From the NCBI RefSeq assembly GCF_030409845.1, contig NZ_JAUFQQ010000005.1, positions 1,984,001 to 2,048,000 of the forward strand: DNA of 64,000 nt. The letters run 5' to 3'. Made by a program: the position numbers and the translations under genes. The notes beneath the pieces are model-generated. The model saw nothing but the letters and a program-made list of their open reading frames with translations, did no database searches and was not told the origin of the DNA. Shown here one piece after another: positions 28,539 to 36,425 of the stretch; positions within the stretch are counted from its first letter, which is position 1; each line of letters opens with the position of its first letter. The stretch is from Flavobacterium branchiarum. GTDB lineage: Bacteria > Bacteroidota > Bacteroidia > Flavobacteriales > Flavobacteriaceae.

Positions 28539-29786
28539 ATGGAAAATAATAACGTATCGAAACATCACTATTTTTATTCAGTTGGACTGAGCTATAAAAA
28601 AGCTGATGCAGCGATTAGAGGTAAGTTTAGTTTAGACGCTGATGCAAAATTGCGCCTGCTAGAACAAGCCAAAAATGAGGGAATTGAAAGTTTAATAGTT
28701 ACATCTACTTGTAATCGTACCGAAATATACGGCTTTGCCGAGCACCCTTTTCAACTTATAAAATTGATTTGCGAAAACAGTAATGGTTCTATCGAAGAAT
28801 TTCAAAGAGTGGGTTTCGTATATAAAAATCATGAAGCAATTAATCACCTTTTTAGAGTAGGAACTGGTTTAGATAGTCAGATTCTAGGAGATTTCGAGAT
28901 TATTGCTCAAATAAAAAATAGCTTCACACAGTCTAAATCTTTTGGCTTAGCAAATACTTTTATCGAAAGATTAGTAAATGCAGTGATTCAGGCTAGTAAA
29001 AAAATCAAAAATGAAACCGAAATAAGTTCAGGTGCCACCTCGGTATCTTTTGCATCGGTTCAATATATCATAAAAAATGTAGAAGATATCGGTAACAAAA
29101 ACATCTTGTTATTCGGTACAGGTAAAATTGGAAGAAATACCTGTGAGAATTTAGTTAAACATACTAAAAACGAACATATTACTTTAATTAACCGTACTAA
29201 AGATAAGGCCGAGAAACTAGCTGGAAAATTAAATCTTATTGTAAAAGATTATTCAGAGCTACATCTTGAACTACAAAAAGCCGATGTTGTCGTTGTTGCA
29301 ACAGGTGCACAAAACCCTACGGTTGATAAAGCAATTCTAAATCTTAAAAAACCATTATTGATTTTAGATTTATCGATTCCTAAGAATGTGAATGAAAATG
29401 TTGAAGAACTAGAAGGTGTTACATTAATTCACATGGATTACTTGTCACAGTTAACAGATGAAACATTAGAGAATCGTAAAAAACACATTCCTGCTGCTGA
29501 AGCAATCATCGAAGAAATTAAGGAAGAATTTGTAACCTGGACAAAAGGAAGAAAATTTGCTCCAACTATCAATGCTTTGAAAGAGAAACTGAATGCAATA
29601 AAGAATTCAGAATTGGATTTTCAAAGTAGAAAAATAGCTGATTTTAACGAAGAACAAGCTGAAATCATTAGCGCAAGAATCATTCAAAAAATTACTACTC
29701 ATTTTGCAAATCACTTAAAAGATGATGATACAATGGTAGATGAGAGTATTGAATGGATTGAAAAAGTATTCAAAATAAGTTCCTAA
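28539..29786 (+). CDS. hemA: Glutamyl-tRNA reductase
   Basis: Reduces glutamyl-tRNA to glutamate-1-semialdehyde, the first committed step of C5-pathway heme synthesis. The 415-residue protein has VGLSYKKADAAIR, the nucleophile Cys58 in TSTCNRTEIYG, GLDSQILGDFEI, the SSGATSVSFASVQ segment, an NADPH-binding fold (FGTGKIGRN) and a C-terminal dimerisation region. The ATG at 28539 is preferred to that at 28524 because of the promoter position. It heads the plus-strand heme operon. The partner gene hemL is not in the window. Confidence 0.96.
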   Translation: MENNNVSKHHYFYSVGLSYKKADAAIRGKFSLDADAKLRLLEQAKNEGIESLIVTSTCNRTEIYGFAEHPFQLIKLICENSNGSIEEFQRVGFVYKNHEAINHLFRVGTGLDSQILGDFEIIAQIKNSFTQSKSFGLANTFIERLVNAVIQASKKIKNETEISSGATSVSFASVQYIIKNVEDIGNKNILLFGTGKIGRNTCENLVKHTKNEHITLINRTKDKAEKLAGKLNLIVKDYSELHLELQKADVVVVATGAQNPTVDKAILNLKKPLLILDLSIPKNVNENVEELEGVTLIHMDYLSQLTDETLENRKKHIPAAEAIIEEIKEEFVTWTKGRKFAPTINALKEKLNAIKNSELDFQSRKIADFNEEQAEIISARIIQKITTHFANHLKDDDTMVDESIEWIEKVFKISS

Positions 29787-29908
29787 CCATTAGGGATTAA
29801 GATAGATTAAAAAATCTTTAATTAACTTAAAAAACATTTAGTCCAAACTTTTATGAACCTTGATTTCTTAAAGGTTGAAAAGATTAAACTTGGTTTTAAA
29901 AAATAGAA

Positions 29909-30835
29909 ATGGCAGACAAAATTATCAGAATAGGTACCCGAGATAGCGAATTGGCTCTTTGGCAAGCACATACAGTCGAGAAAAAATTAAACGATTTAGG
30001 ATATAAAACTGAAATTATTGCGGTTAAATCGCAAGGGGATATCATACTTGATAAACCACTTTACGAACTTGGAATCACTGGAATTTTTACCAAAACTTTA
30101 GATATTGCCATGATAAATGGTGAGATAGATATCGCGGTGCATTCTATGAAAGACGTTCCTACTGCTTTGCCAAAAGGTATTGTTCAAGCGGCTGTTTTAG
30201 AAAGAGCCAACTCATTGGATATCTTAGTTCATAAAGGAAATCTAGATTTCTTAAATGAGTCAGGTACTATTGCAACAGGAAGTTTACGAAGACAAGCACA
30301 ATGGTTAAATAAATACCCAAATCATAAAGTAGTAGATTTACGTGGAAACGTAAATACACGCATGCAAAAATTAAATACAAGTGATTGGAGCGGTGCTGTT
30401 TTTGCAGCAGCTGGACTAGAAAGAATTTGTTTAAAGCCTGAAAATTATATCAATCTAGATTGGATGATTCCAGCACCTGCTCAAGGGGCAATGGTTGTTG
30501 TGGCAATGGAGAGCGATAATTTTGCATTGGACGCGCTTACACAACTTAATGATATTGAAACAGAAATAGTTACCTATATCGAACGTCAGTTTTTAAGAAC
30601 CTTAGAAGGAGGCTGTACTGCACCGATAGGTTCTTTAGTAAAATACAATGACGAAGAAGATACATTACATTTTCAAGGAGCTTTGTTTTCGCTTGACGGA
30701 AAAGTAAAAATGGAAATTGATAAGATCGTTCCAATTGAAGAATGGAAGAAATTAGGATATAATATGGCAAAAGAAATCCTAGAAAATGGCGGAGCTGAAT
30801 TAATGAAAACGATTAAAGAAAGCTTAAAAAAATAA
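29909..30835 (+). CDS. hemC: Porphobilinogen deaminase (hydroxymethylbilane synthase)
   Basis: Joins four porphobilinogens into hydroxymethylbilane. The 308-residue protein has RIGTRDSELALWQA, HSMKDVPT, TGSLRRQAQ, DLRGNVNTR and LEGGCTAPIG, whose Cys236 carries the dipyrromethane cofactor. It overlaps the next gene by one base (TAATG), so translation of hemC and hemD is coupled. Confidence 0.97.
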   Translation: MADKIIRIGTRDSELALWQAHTVEKKLNDLGYKTEIIAVKSQGDIILDKPLYELGITGIFTKTLDIAMINGEIDIAVHSMKDVPTALPKGIVQAAVLERANSLDILVHKGNLDFLNESGTIATGSLRRQAQWLNKYPNHKVVDLRGNVNTRMQKLNTSDWSGAVFAAAGLERICLKPENYINLDWMIPAPAQGAMVVVAMESDNFALDALTQLNDIETEIVTYIERQFLRTLEGGCTAPIGSLVKYNDEEDTLHFQGALFSLDGKVKMEIDKIVPIEEWKKLGYNMAKEILENGGAELMKTIKESLKK

Positions 30836-31500
30836 TGGCAAAATCAATTCAAATATTATCTACAAAAACACTTTTGAGCAATCAGAAGCAGTATTTGCTT
30901 AATGCTAACTTTAATGTAGTTGAAGCAGATTTTATTGCTACAGAAAAAACACCTTTCGAATTAAATCAAATAAACGATAATCTGATATTTACAAGTCAGA
31001 ATGCTGTTCATAGTGTTTTGGAATATTCAGATATTGAAGCATTAAAAACAAAGAAGGTATTTTGTGTTGGGTTAAAAACCAAAGCATTATTAGCAGAAAA
31101 TGGTTTTGATGTAATTGCATACACTGGTTACGCAGCAGATTTGGCTGAGATAATCACTCTAATTTATGCTAACGAAAGTTATACTTTTTTCAGTGGTAAT
31201 TTACGCCGTGATACATTGCCAGATGCTTTAAAAGAGGCAAAAGTTAAGTACAACGAGATTAAAGTTTATGAAACTACTTTAACACCTCAGAAAATAAATA
31301 ATGCGGTTGATGGAATTTTATTTTTTAGTCCGTCGGGAGTTGAAAGTTATTTGAAAGAGAACAGTATTAAGAATGAAAAATGCTTTTGTATTGGAGAAAC
31401 CACCGCAGAAGCTTTAGATAAAATTACTAAAAACATCATTATTGCCGATCATCAAACTGTTGAAGATGTAATAGAAGATGTTTTAAACGAATATAAATAA
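30835..31500 (+). CDS. hemD: Uroporphyrinogen-III synthase
   Basis: Cyclises hydroxymethylbilane to uroporphyrinogen III. HemD proteins diverge strongly; the 221-residue length, the two-lobed pattern and the motifs LIFTSQNAVHSVLE, FCVGLKTKALL, FFSGNLRRDTLP, YETTLTP and FFSPSGVESYL, ending with FCIGETTAEAL, fit the family, and the position directly after hemC is decisive. Start overlaps the hemC stop. Confidence 0.9.
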   Translation: MAKSIQILSTKTLLSNQKQYLLNANFNVVEADFIATEKTPFELNQINDNLIFTSQNAVHSVLEYSDIEALKTKKVFCVGLKTKALLAENGFDVIAYTGYAADLAEIITLIYANESYTFFSGNLRRDTLPDALKEAKVKYNEIKVYETTLTPQKINNAVDGILFFSPSGVESYLKENSIKNEKCFCIGETTAEALDKITKNIIIADHQTVEDVIEDVLNEYK

Positions 31501-31548
31501 AACTTTGCAACTCAGTCACTTTGTGGCTTTGCACCTAAAATAAAAACA

Positions 31549-32574
31549 ATGTTAAAAAACGACTTATTTTTAAAAGCACTAAAAGGAGAAACAGTTCAAC
31601 GTCCACCAGTTTGGATGATGCGTCAAGCAGGAAGATACTTGCCAGAATTTATCGCTTTGCGTGATAAATATGATTTTTTCACTCGTTGTCAGACTCCAGA
31701 ATTAGCTGCAGAAATAACTGTACAGCCAATTCGTCGTATTGCTCCAGATGCTGCAATTTTATTCTCGGATATCTTAGTAGTGCCTCAAGCAATGGGTATT
31801 GAAGTGTTGATGAAAGAGAATTTTGGTCCGTTTTTACCAAATCCTATTCGTACAATGCAGGATGTTCAGAGAGTGTATATTCCAGACATTCAAGAAAGCC
31901 TTGGTTACGTTATGGATGCTATTAAACTAACAAAGGAAATGCTGAATGATGAGGTGCCTTTGATTGGTTTTGCTGGTTCTCCTTGGACAATCTTCTGTTA
32001 TGCAGTAGAAGGTAAAGGTTCTAAAAGTTTTGATACTGCTAAAGGGTTTTGTTTTTCAAATCCGGCAGCTGCACATACATTGTTACAAAAAATTACAGAC
32101 ACAACGATTTTATACTTAAAAGAAAAGGTAAAAGCTGGTGTTGATGCTGTTCAGATTTTTGATTCTTGGGGAGGAATGCTTTCTCCTGTTGATTATCAAG
32201 AGTTCTCATGGAAATACATGAACCAGATCGTTGAAGCTTTGGCTGATCACGCTCCAGTTATTGTTTTTGGAAAAGGATGTTGGTTTGCTTTAGGCGAAAT
32301 GGGACAAAGTCGTGCTTCGGCATTAGGAGTAGACTGGACTTGTACTGCTAGAAATGCACGTTACTTATCTGGTGGAAATATTACTTTACAAGGTAATTTT
32401 GACCCATCGAGATTACTTTCTCCAATTCCAACCATTAAAAAAATGGTACACGAAATGATTGATGAGTTCGGAAAAGACAAATATATCGTAAATTTAGGTC
32501 ACGGAATTTTACCTCATATTCCTGTAGATCATGCAAAAGCGTTTATTGATGCTGTAAAAGAATACGGAAACTAA
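31549..32574 (+). CDS. hemE: Uroporphyrinogen decarboxylase
   Basis: Removes four carboxyl groups from uroporphyrinogen III to give coproporphyrinogen III. The 341-residue protein carries the signature [50 protein letters not shown] and NLGHGILPH, all expected for HemE. It follows hemD by 48 bp in the heme operon. Confidence 0.98.
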   Translation: MLKNDLFLKALKGETVQRPPVWMMRQAGRYLPEFIALRDKYDFFTRCQTPELAAEITVQPIRRIAPDAAILFSDILVVPQAMGIEVLMKENFGPFLPNPIRTMQDVQRVYIPDIQESLGYVMDAIKLTKEMLNDEVPLIGFAGSPWTIFCYAVEGKGSKSFDTAKGFCFSNPAAAHTLLQKITDTTILYLKEKVKAGVDAVQIFDSWGGMLSPVDYQEFSWKYMNQIVEALADHAPVIVFGKGCWFALGEMGQSRASALGVDWTCTARNARYLSGGNITLQGNFDPSRLLSPIPTIKKMVHEMIDEFGKDKYIVNLGHGILPHIPVDHAKAFIDAVKEYGN

Positions 32575-32596
32575 AGTTTAGTTTCTATATATTTAG

Positions 32597-32638
32597 TCGC
32601 GGTTTACAGTTCTCATTATTGACAACAGTAAACCGCGA
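32597..32638. repeat. Hairpin after hemE
   Basis: TCGCGGTTTAC pairs perfectly with GTAAACCGCGA around 20 bases. It is not followed by a strong T run, so it is either a weak terminator or one of the dispersed intergenic GTTTACAGT-type repeats. Confidence 0.55.
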
Positions 32639-32674
32639 TTTATTAACCGGTAATGCCATCGAAAACTAAAAAAT

Positions 32675-33049
32675 ATGCTAAACAAAGGATTACGAGACGA
32701 AGAAAGTACCCGAATTGATAATACGCTAAAAGTGTTGATGTCTATTGGTTTTTTGCCTAAATTTTGGAATATCGAAGACACCAGTCTTATTGATAATGAG
32801 CTTAAGAACTTTGGATTGAGTGTCGATAGTTTGGTTAATCTAAATGAAAATGATTTAATTACACTTTTACTTCGATGTCATTTAGATTGGAATCAGTTAG
32901 AATTATTTGGAGATTTTCTAGTTAAATTTTCTATTGTAGAAAACTATGATTTTTCAGGGAAAGCAATTGCTGTTTATCAATATGTTCAGCAAGAAAGCAA
33001 GACTTTTTCATTTGGAATTATTAGCAAAATAGCGGCTGCAAAAAAATAA
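32675..33049 (+). CDS. Hypothetical protein in the heme operon
   Basis: A 124-residue protein without signal peptide or membrane segment, predicted mostly helical, with LRDEESTRIDNTLKVLMSIGF at the start and FLVKFSIVENYDFSGKAIAVY toward the end. I do not recognise the family. It lies between hemE and hemF on the same strand, so it may be co-expressed with heme genes; nothing in the sequence shows an enzymatic role. Confidence 0.6.
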   Translation: MLNKGLRDEESTRIDNTLKVLMSIGFLPKFWNIEDTSLIDNELKNFGLSVDSLVNLNENDLITLLLRCHLDWNQLELFGDFLVKFSIVENYDFSGKAIAVYQYVQQESKTFSFGIISKIAAAKK

Positions 33050-33074
33050 AACAACAGATAGCATTAATTAAAAA

Positions 33075-33206
33075 TTGGAAGAATCCAAAATACCCTTCCT
33101 GAGAATTTTAGGTGACGAATTCAGAAATGGAGAAGACATATTAAAAAATACAGTTTATTCTGGATTGCTTAAATCAGATTATTTAAATGAAAGAACAATT
33201 TTATAA
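33075..33206 (+). other. Possible short ORF overlapping the start of hemF
   Basis: A 43-codon frame opens at TTG 33075 and stops at 33206, 20 bases inside hemF. The product (EESKIPFLRILGDEFRNGED, then a C-terminal part) has protein-like composition, with an upstream gap of 25 bases from the previous gene. It could be a translated leader, a gene remnant or chance. Confidence 0.25.
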
Positions 33207-34092
33207 ATACATACAAAGCCTTCAAGATACTATTGTATCAGGATTAGAAGCAGTAGATGGACAGGCTAAATTTCGCGAAGACATTTGGGAACGTCCAGAA
33301 GGTGGAGGCGGAAGAACGCGAGTAATCGAGAATGGAGCTGTTTTTGAAAAAGGAGGAGTCAATATATCGGCAGTTCATGGTAAATTACCCGAAGCGATGC
33401 AAAAGATGTTCAATGTAGGCGAAGCGGATTTTTTTGCTTGTGGACTAAGTTTAGTTTTGCATCCTAAAAACCCTATGGTTCCTACGGTTCATGCTAATTG
33501 GCGTTATTTTGAAATGTATGATGAAGAAGGAAATGTGATTCAGCAATGGTTTGGTGGAGGACAAGATTTAACACCTTACTATTTGTTTGAAGAAGATGCT
33601 AAACATTTTCATCAGACTTGTAAAACTGCTTGTGATAAGCATAATCCAGCGTTTTATCCAAAATATAAAAAACAATGTGATGCTTATTTTTGGAATGCAC
33701 ATCGTAATGAAGCCCGAGGAATTGGAGGATTGTTCTTTGATTATTGCAAGGCTACAGACGAAATGAGTATGCAGGATTGGTATAATTTTGTTACCGAAGT
33801 AGGAGATAGTTTTCTAGAAGCTTATGTTCCAATTGTTGAAAAAAGAAAAGCATTATCATATACAGACGAACAGAGAACATGGCAAGAGATTCGCCGTGGT
33901 CGTTATGTCGAGTTTAATTTGGTTCATGATAAAGGAACTTTGTTCGGACTAAGAACCAATGGTCGAATCGAAAGTATCTTGATGAGTTTACCACCGCATG
34001 TGCAATGGGTTTATGATCATCACCCAGAAGCAGGAAGTGCGGAGGAGCAATTAGTAAATGTGTTGGAAAACCCAGTTGATTGGATTGGTTAG
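33187..34092 (+). CDS. hemF: Oxygen-dependent coproporphyrinogen III oxidase
   Basis: Decarboxylates coproporphyrinogen III to protoporphyrinogen IX using O2. The 301-residue protein contains the family motifs WERPEGGGGRTRV, FACGLSLVLHPKNP, PTVHANWRYFE, WFGGGQDLTPYY, RGIGGLFFDY and RRGRYVEFNLVHDKGT. The use of the aerobic enzyme fits an oxygen-respiring cell; an anaerobic hemN is not in the window. It ends the first heme operon; a repeat region and transposase follow. Confidence 0.98.
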   Translation: MKEQFYKYIQSLQDTIVSGLEAVDGQAKFREDIWERPEGGGGRTRVIENGAVFEKGGVNISAVHGKLPEAMQKMFNVGEADFFACGLSLVLHPKNPMVPTVHANWRYFEMYDEEGNVIQQWFGGGQDLTPYYLFEEDAKHFHQTCKTACDKHNPAFYPKYKKQCDAYFWNAHRNEARGIGGLFFDYCKATDEMSMQDWYNFVTEVGDSFLEAYVPIVEKRKALSYTDEQRTWQEIRRGRYVEFNLVHDKGTLFGLRTNGRIESILMSLPPHVQWVYDHHPEAGSAEEQLVNVLENPVDWIG

Positions 34093-34111
34093 GCTTTAAA
34101 TTGTGAAATAT

Positions 34112-34406
34112 ATCGCTCCTCTGGAGCTATAGATTAATATGTTCTATTTAATTGTATTTGCTAGTTTGTATTGTTTTAATCGGGTTGTTGTTTAATATAT
34201 ATCGCTCCCCTGGAGCTTCAATTTGCAATCACATTAATTTATAAACATTATGCTCCTCTGGAGCTATAGATTAATATGTTCTATTTAATGGTATTTGCTA
34301 GTTTGTATTGTTCTCACTGGGTTATTGTTTAATATCTATATTCGCTCCTCTGGAGCTTTAACATATTGATTTTATTAATTCTATGGATATTATGCTTCTC
34401 TGAAGC
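34112..34406. repeat. REP-like palindrome array 1 (GCTCC-n3-GGAGC)
   Basis: Five small hairpins of the form GCTCC-TCT-GGAGC lie at about 34115, 34204, 34252, 34344 and 34393. The second has CCT in the loop, and the last reads GCTTC-TCT-GAAGC, where both arms changed so that pairing is kept. Units of about 137 bp repeat, with the shared linker TATAGATTAATATGTTCTAT and TGCTAGTTTGTATTG. They precede an IS200-like transposase gene. This stretch has no gene. Confidence 0.8.
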
Positions 34407-34440
34407 TATAGATTATGGCTATTTCATTCGTGGATATTCA

Positions 34441-34762
34441 CTAGTTTGAAATAGCCCCATCAGGGCGGTATATTTATAGATTGATATATCATGTTTATTT
34501 TATTAATCCCATCGGGATGTAATCTTTATAGAATATTAATTTGTTGTATTTATATGTAGTTGCTAGTTTGAAATAGCCCCATCGGGGCGGTATATTTATA
34601 GATTGATATATCATGTTTATTTTATTAATCCCATCGGGATGTAATCTTTATAGAATATTAATTTATTGTATTTATATGTAGTTGCTAGTTTGAAATAGCC
34701 CCATCAGGGCGGTATATTTATAGATTGATATATCATGTTTATTTTATTAATCCCTTCGGGAT
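34441..34762. repeat. REP-like palindrome array 2, 122-bp units (GCCCC-ATC-GGGGC and ATCCC-ATC-GGGAT)
   Basis: Three copies of a unit starting CTAGTTTGAAATAGCCCC begin at 34441, 34563 and 34685, exactly 122 bp apart. Each holds two hairpins, GCCCC-ATC-GGGGC (imperfect AGGGC in copies 1 and 3) and ATCCC-ATC-GGGAT (loop TTC in copy 3). With array 1 this fills most of the 812-base gap between hemF and the transposase; no gene is seen in it. Confidence 0.85.
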
Positions 34763-34904
34763 GGGATATTTATTGATTGTTGTATGTATAAATGTTTGTT
34801 GGTTTGTGTTTTAGTTTTATAGGTGCGAAATATTTATAGATTATATGTTTTTATTTTGTAAGTTTATTATTTCAAAAATAAACATTTTATAAACAAAAGA
34901 TAAC

Positions 34905-35363
34905 ATGGCAAACACCTATTCTCAATTATACGTTCATATTGTTTTTGCTGTTAAAGGCAGACAAAATTTAATTTCCAAAAAAAGGAAGGATGAAATTTAT
35001 AAATACATTACAGTAATAGTTACAAACAAAGGGCAGAAACTAATTGCTATTAATGGCGTGTCTGATCATATTCATATTTTGGTTGGATTAAAACCTGATA
35101 AATCTTTATCGGATTTGGTAAGAGATATTAAAGCCAATTCGTCTAAATTTATAAATGATAAAAAGTGGATTAATGGAAAGTTTGAATGGCAAACTGGATT
35201 TGGTGCATTTTCATATAGTCATTCTCAACTAACAAATGTTATAAATTACATTCGTAATCAAGAGGAGCATCATAAAGTGAAAACTTTTAAAGATGAATAT
35301 ATTGAATTTCTAAAACTATTTGATGTTGATTTTAAGAGCGAATATTTGTTTAAAGAGATTTAA
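34905..35363 (+). CDS. IS200-like (RAYT-type) transposase, Y1 family
   Basis: A 152-residue single-strand HUH nuclease of the Y1 transposase family. It has YVHIVFAVKGR, the metal-binding HIH (His55, His57) in GVSDHIHILVGL, and the catalytic Tyr115 with Gln119 in NYIRNQEEHH. IS200/IS605 TnpA proteins cut at subterminal hairpins; their domesticated relatives (RAYTs) act on REP palindromes. The gene sits beside two REP-like arrays and a further palindrome follows its stop, so the RAYT role is favoured. All catalytic residues are intact. Confidence 0.85.
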   Translation: MANTYSQLYVHIVFAVKGRQNLISKKRKDEIYKYITVIVTNKGQKLIAINGVSDHIHILVGLKPDKSLSDLVRDIKANSSKFINDKKWINGKFEWQTGFGAFSYSHSQLTNVINYIRNQEEHHKVKTFKDEYIEFLKLFDVDFKSEYLFKEI

Positions 35364-35377
35364 TTACAAAATATACT

Positions 35378-35390
35378 GCTTAGCTGAAGC
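35378..35390. repeat. REP-like palindrome downstream of the transposase
   Basis: GCTTAGCTGAAGC has GCTT/AAGC arms and closely resembles the last hairpin of array 1 (GCTTCTCTGAAGC). Together they bracket the transposase gene. Confidence 0.5.
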
Positions 35391-35428
35391 TTTAACTGAT
35401 ACTAGGATAAACGTTTATAAAAAATGAA

Positions 35429-36373
35429 ATGGATCTAAAACTGATTTATATTGTTTTTTTTGTGGGATTCTCTGGGTGTTACGCTCAGAAAGATTCCTTT
35501 CAAAATTCCTATTTTAAATCATATGATGACAAAGTAACAGCAAGTATTTATTATCTAGATACATCAAATAATTTTCAGATTGTTTATTCAGTTCCGGGCG
35601 AAGGAACAAAAACATTGGATTTAATTCCGAATCGGAAAGAACAATTAGGCGGAGCACTTTCGTTTAAGTTTGTGGATTTATCATTGGGTTTTTCTCCAAA
35701 ATTCTTAAATGCTAATAAAGATAATACCGATTCAAGGCTTTTAAATTTTAATGCCAGAGTATACCACAAGCAGTGGATGCAAAGTGTTACTTATTTTTAT
35801 CAAAACGGATTCTATGTTAGCCAAGATGATATAAATATTGCTTTCCCTGGTTTTCGATCATTAAAAATAGGAGGTACAACATCTTATGTTTTTAATAAAA
35901 AATTCTCATACAGAACAGTTGCTAGTCAAAACGAATGGCAAACTCAAAGTGCTGGAAGTTTTATCCCTAATTTTTCAGCTTATTATACGAATCTCAAATA
36001 CAGGTCAGCTGCTGATAGGATAGACGGGGATACATATCTGTTTTCATTGGCACCCTCTTATTTCTACAATCTGGTTTTGGGAAAACATGTTTTAGTTGCT
36101 GCGGGATTGTCTATTGGGGCGGGTATCAACATTACTGATGGAGATACGAAACTACTTTATGAAGTCGATTCAAGTTTGAAAACAGGATATAATTCAGATT
36201 CTTTTTTCGTGTTTATGAATGTAAACTACACAAATTTTATTCAGAGCCAAACGGCTAGTATTGGTTTAAACGATACTATTTCTACTATAAAAATTACAGC
36301 AGGGTATCGATTTAATGCTCCTAAAAAGGTGGCTGAAATTTATGATACAATAAATCAAAAAACAGGATTATAA
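35429..36373 (+). CDS. DUF4421 family outer-membrane protein
   Basis: A 314-residue protein with a signal peptide (ending near SGCYAQ). It has the DUF4421 features: a start with YDDKVTASIYYL, LIPNRKEQLGGALSFKF and repeated aromatic-ended strands through to KITAGYRFNAPKK, which suggests a beta barrel. The cysteine in GCYAQ may be a lipobox but the sequence fits normal cleavage too. Function is not known. It lies in the accessory insert within the heme region. Confidence 0.75.
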   Translation: MDLKLIYIVFFVGFSGCYAQKDSFQNSYFKSYDDKVTASIYYLDTSNNFQIVYSVPGEGTKTLDLIPNRKEQLGGALSFKFVDLSLGFSPKFLNANKDNTDSRLLNFNARVYHKQWMQSVTYFYQNGFYVSQDDINIAFPGFRSLKIGGTTSYVFNKKFSYRTVASQNEWQTQSAGSFIPNFSAYYTNLKYRSAADRIDGDTYLFSLAPSYFYNLVLGKHVLVAAGLSIGAGINITDGDTKLLYEVDSSLKTGYNSDSFFVFMNVNYTNFIQSQTASIGLNDTISTIKITAGYRFNAPKKVAEIYDTINQKTGL

Positions 36374-36411
36374 AAAAAGGGCAGTCATTTTAAAATGACT
36401 ACCCTTTTTTA
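36374..36411. terminator. Bidirectional terminator
   Basis: GGG and AGTCATTTT pair with AAAATGACT and CCC (one A-C mismatch), flanked by an A run and a T run, between two converging genes. Confidence 0.85.
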
Positions 36412-36425
36412 GATACAAATTGAGG

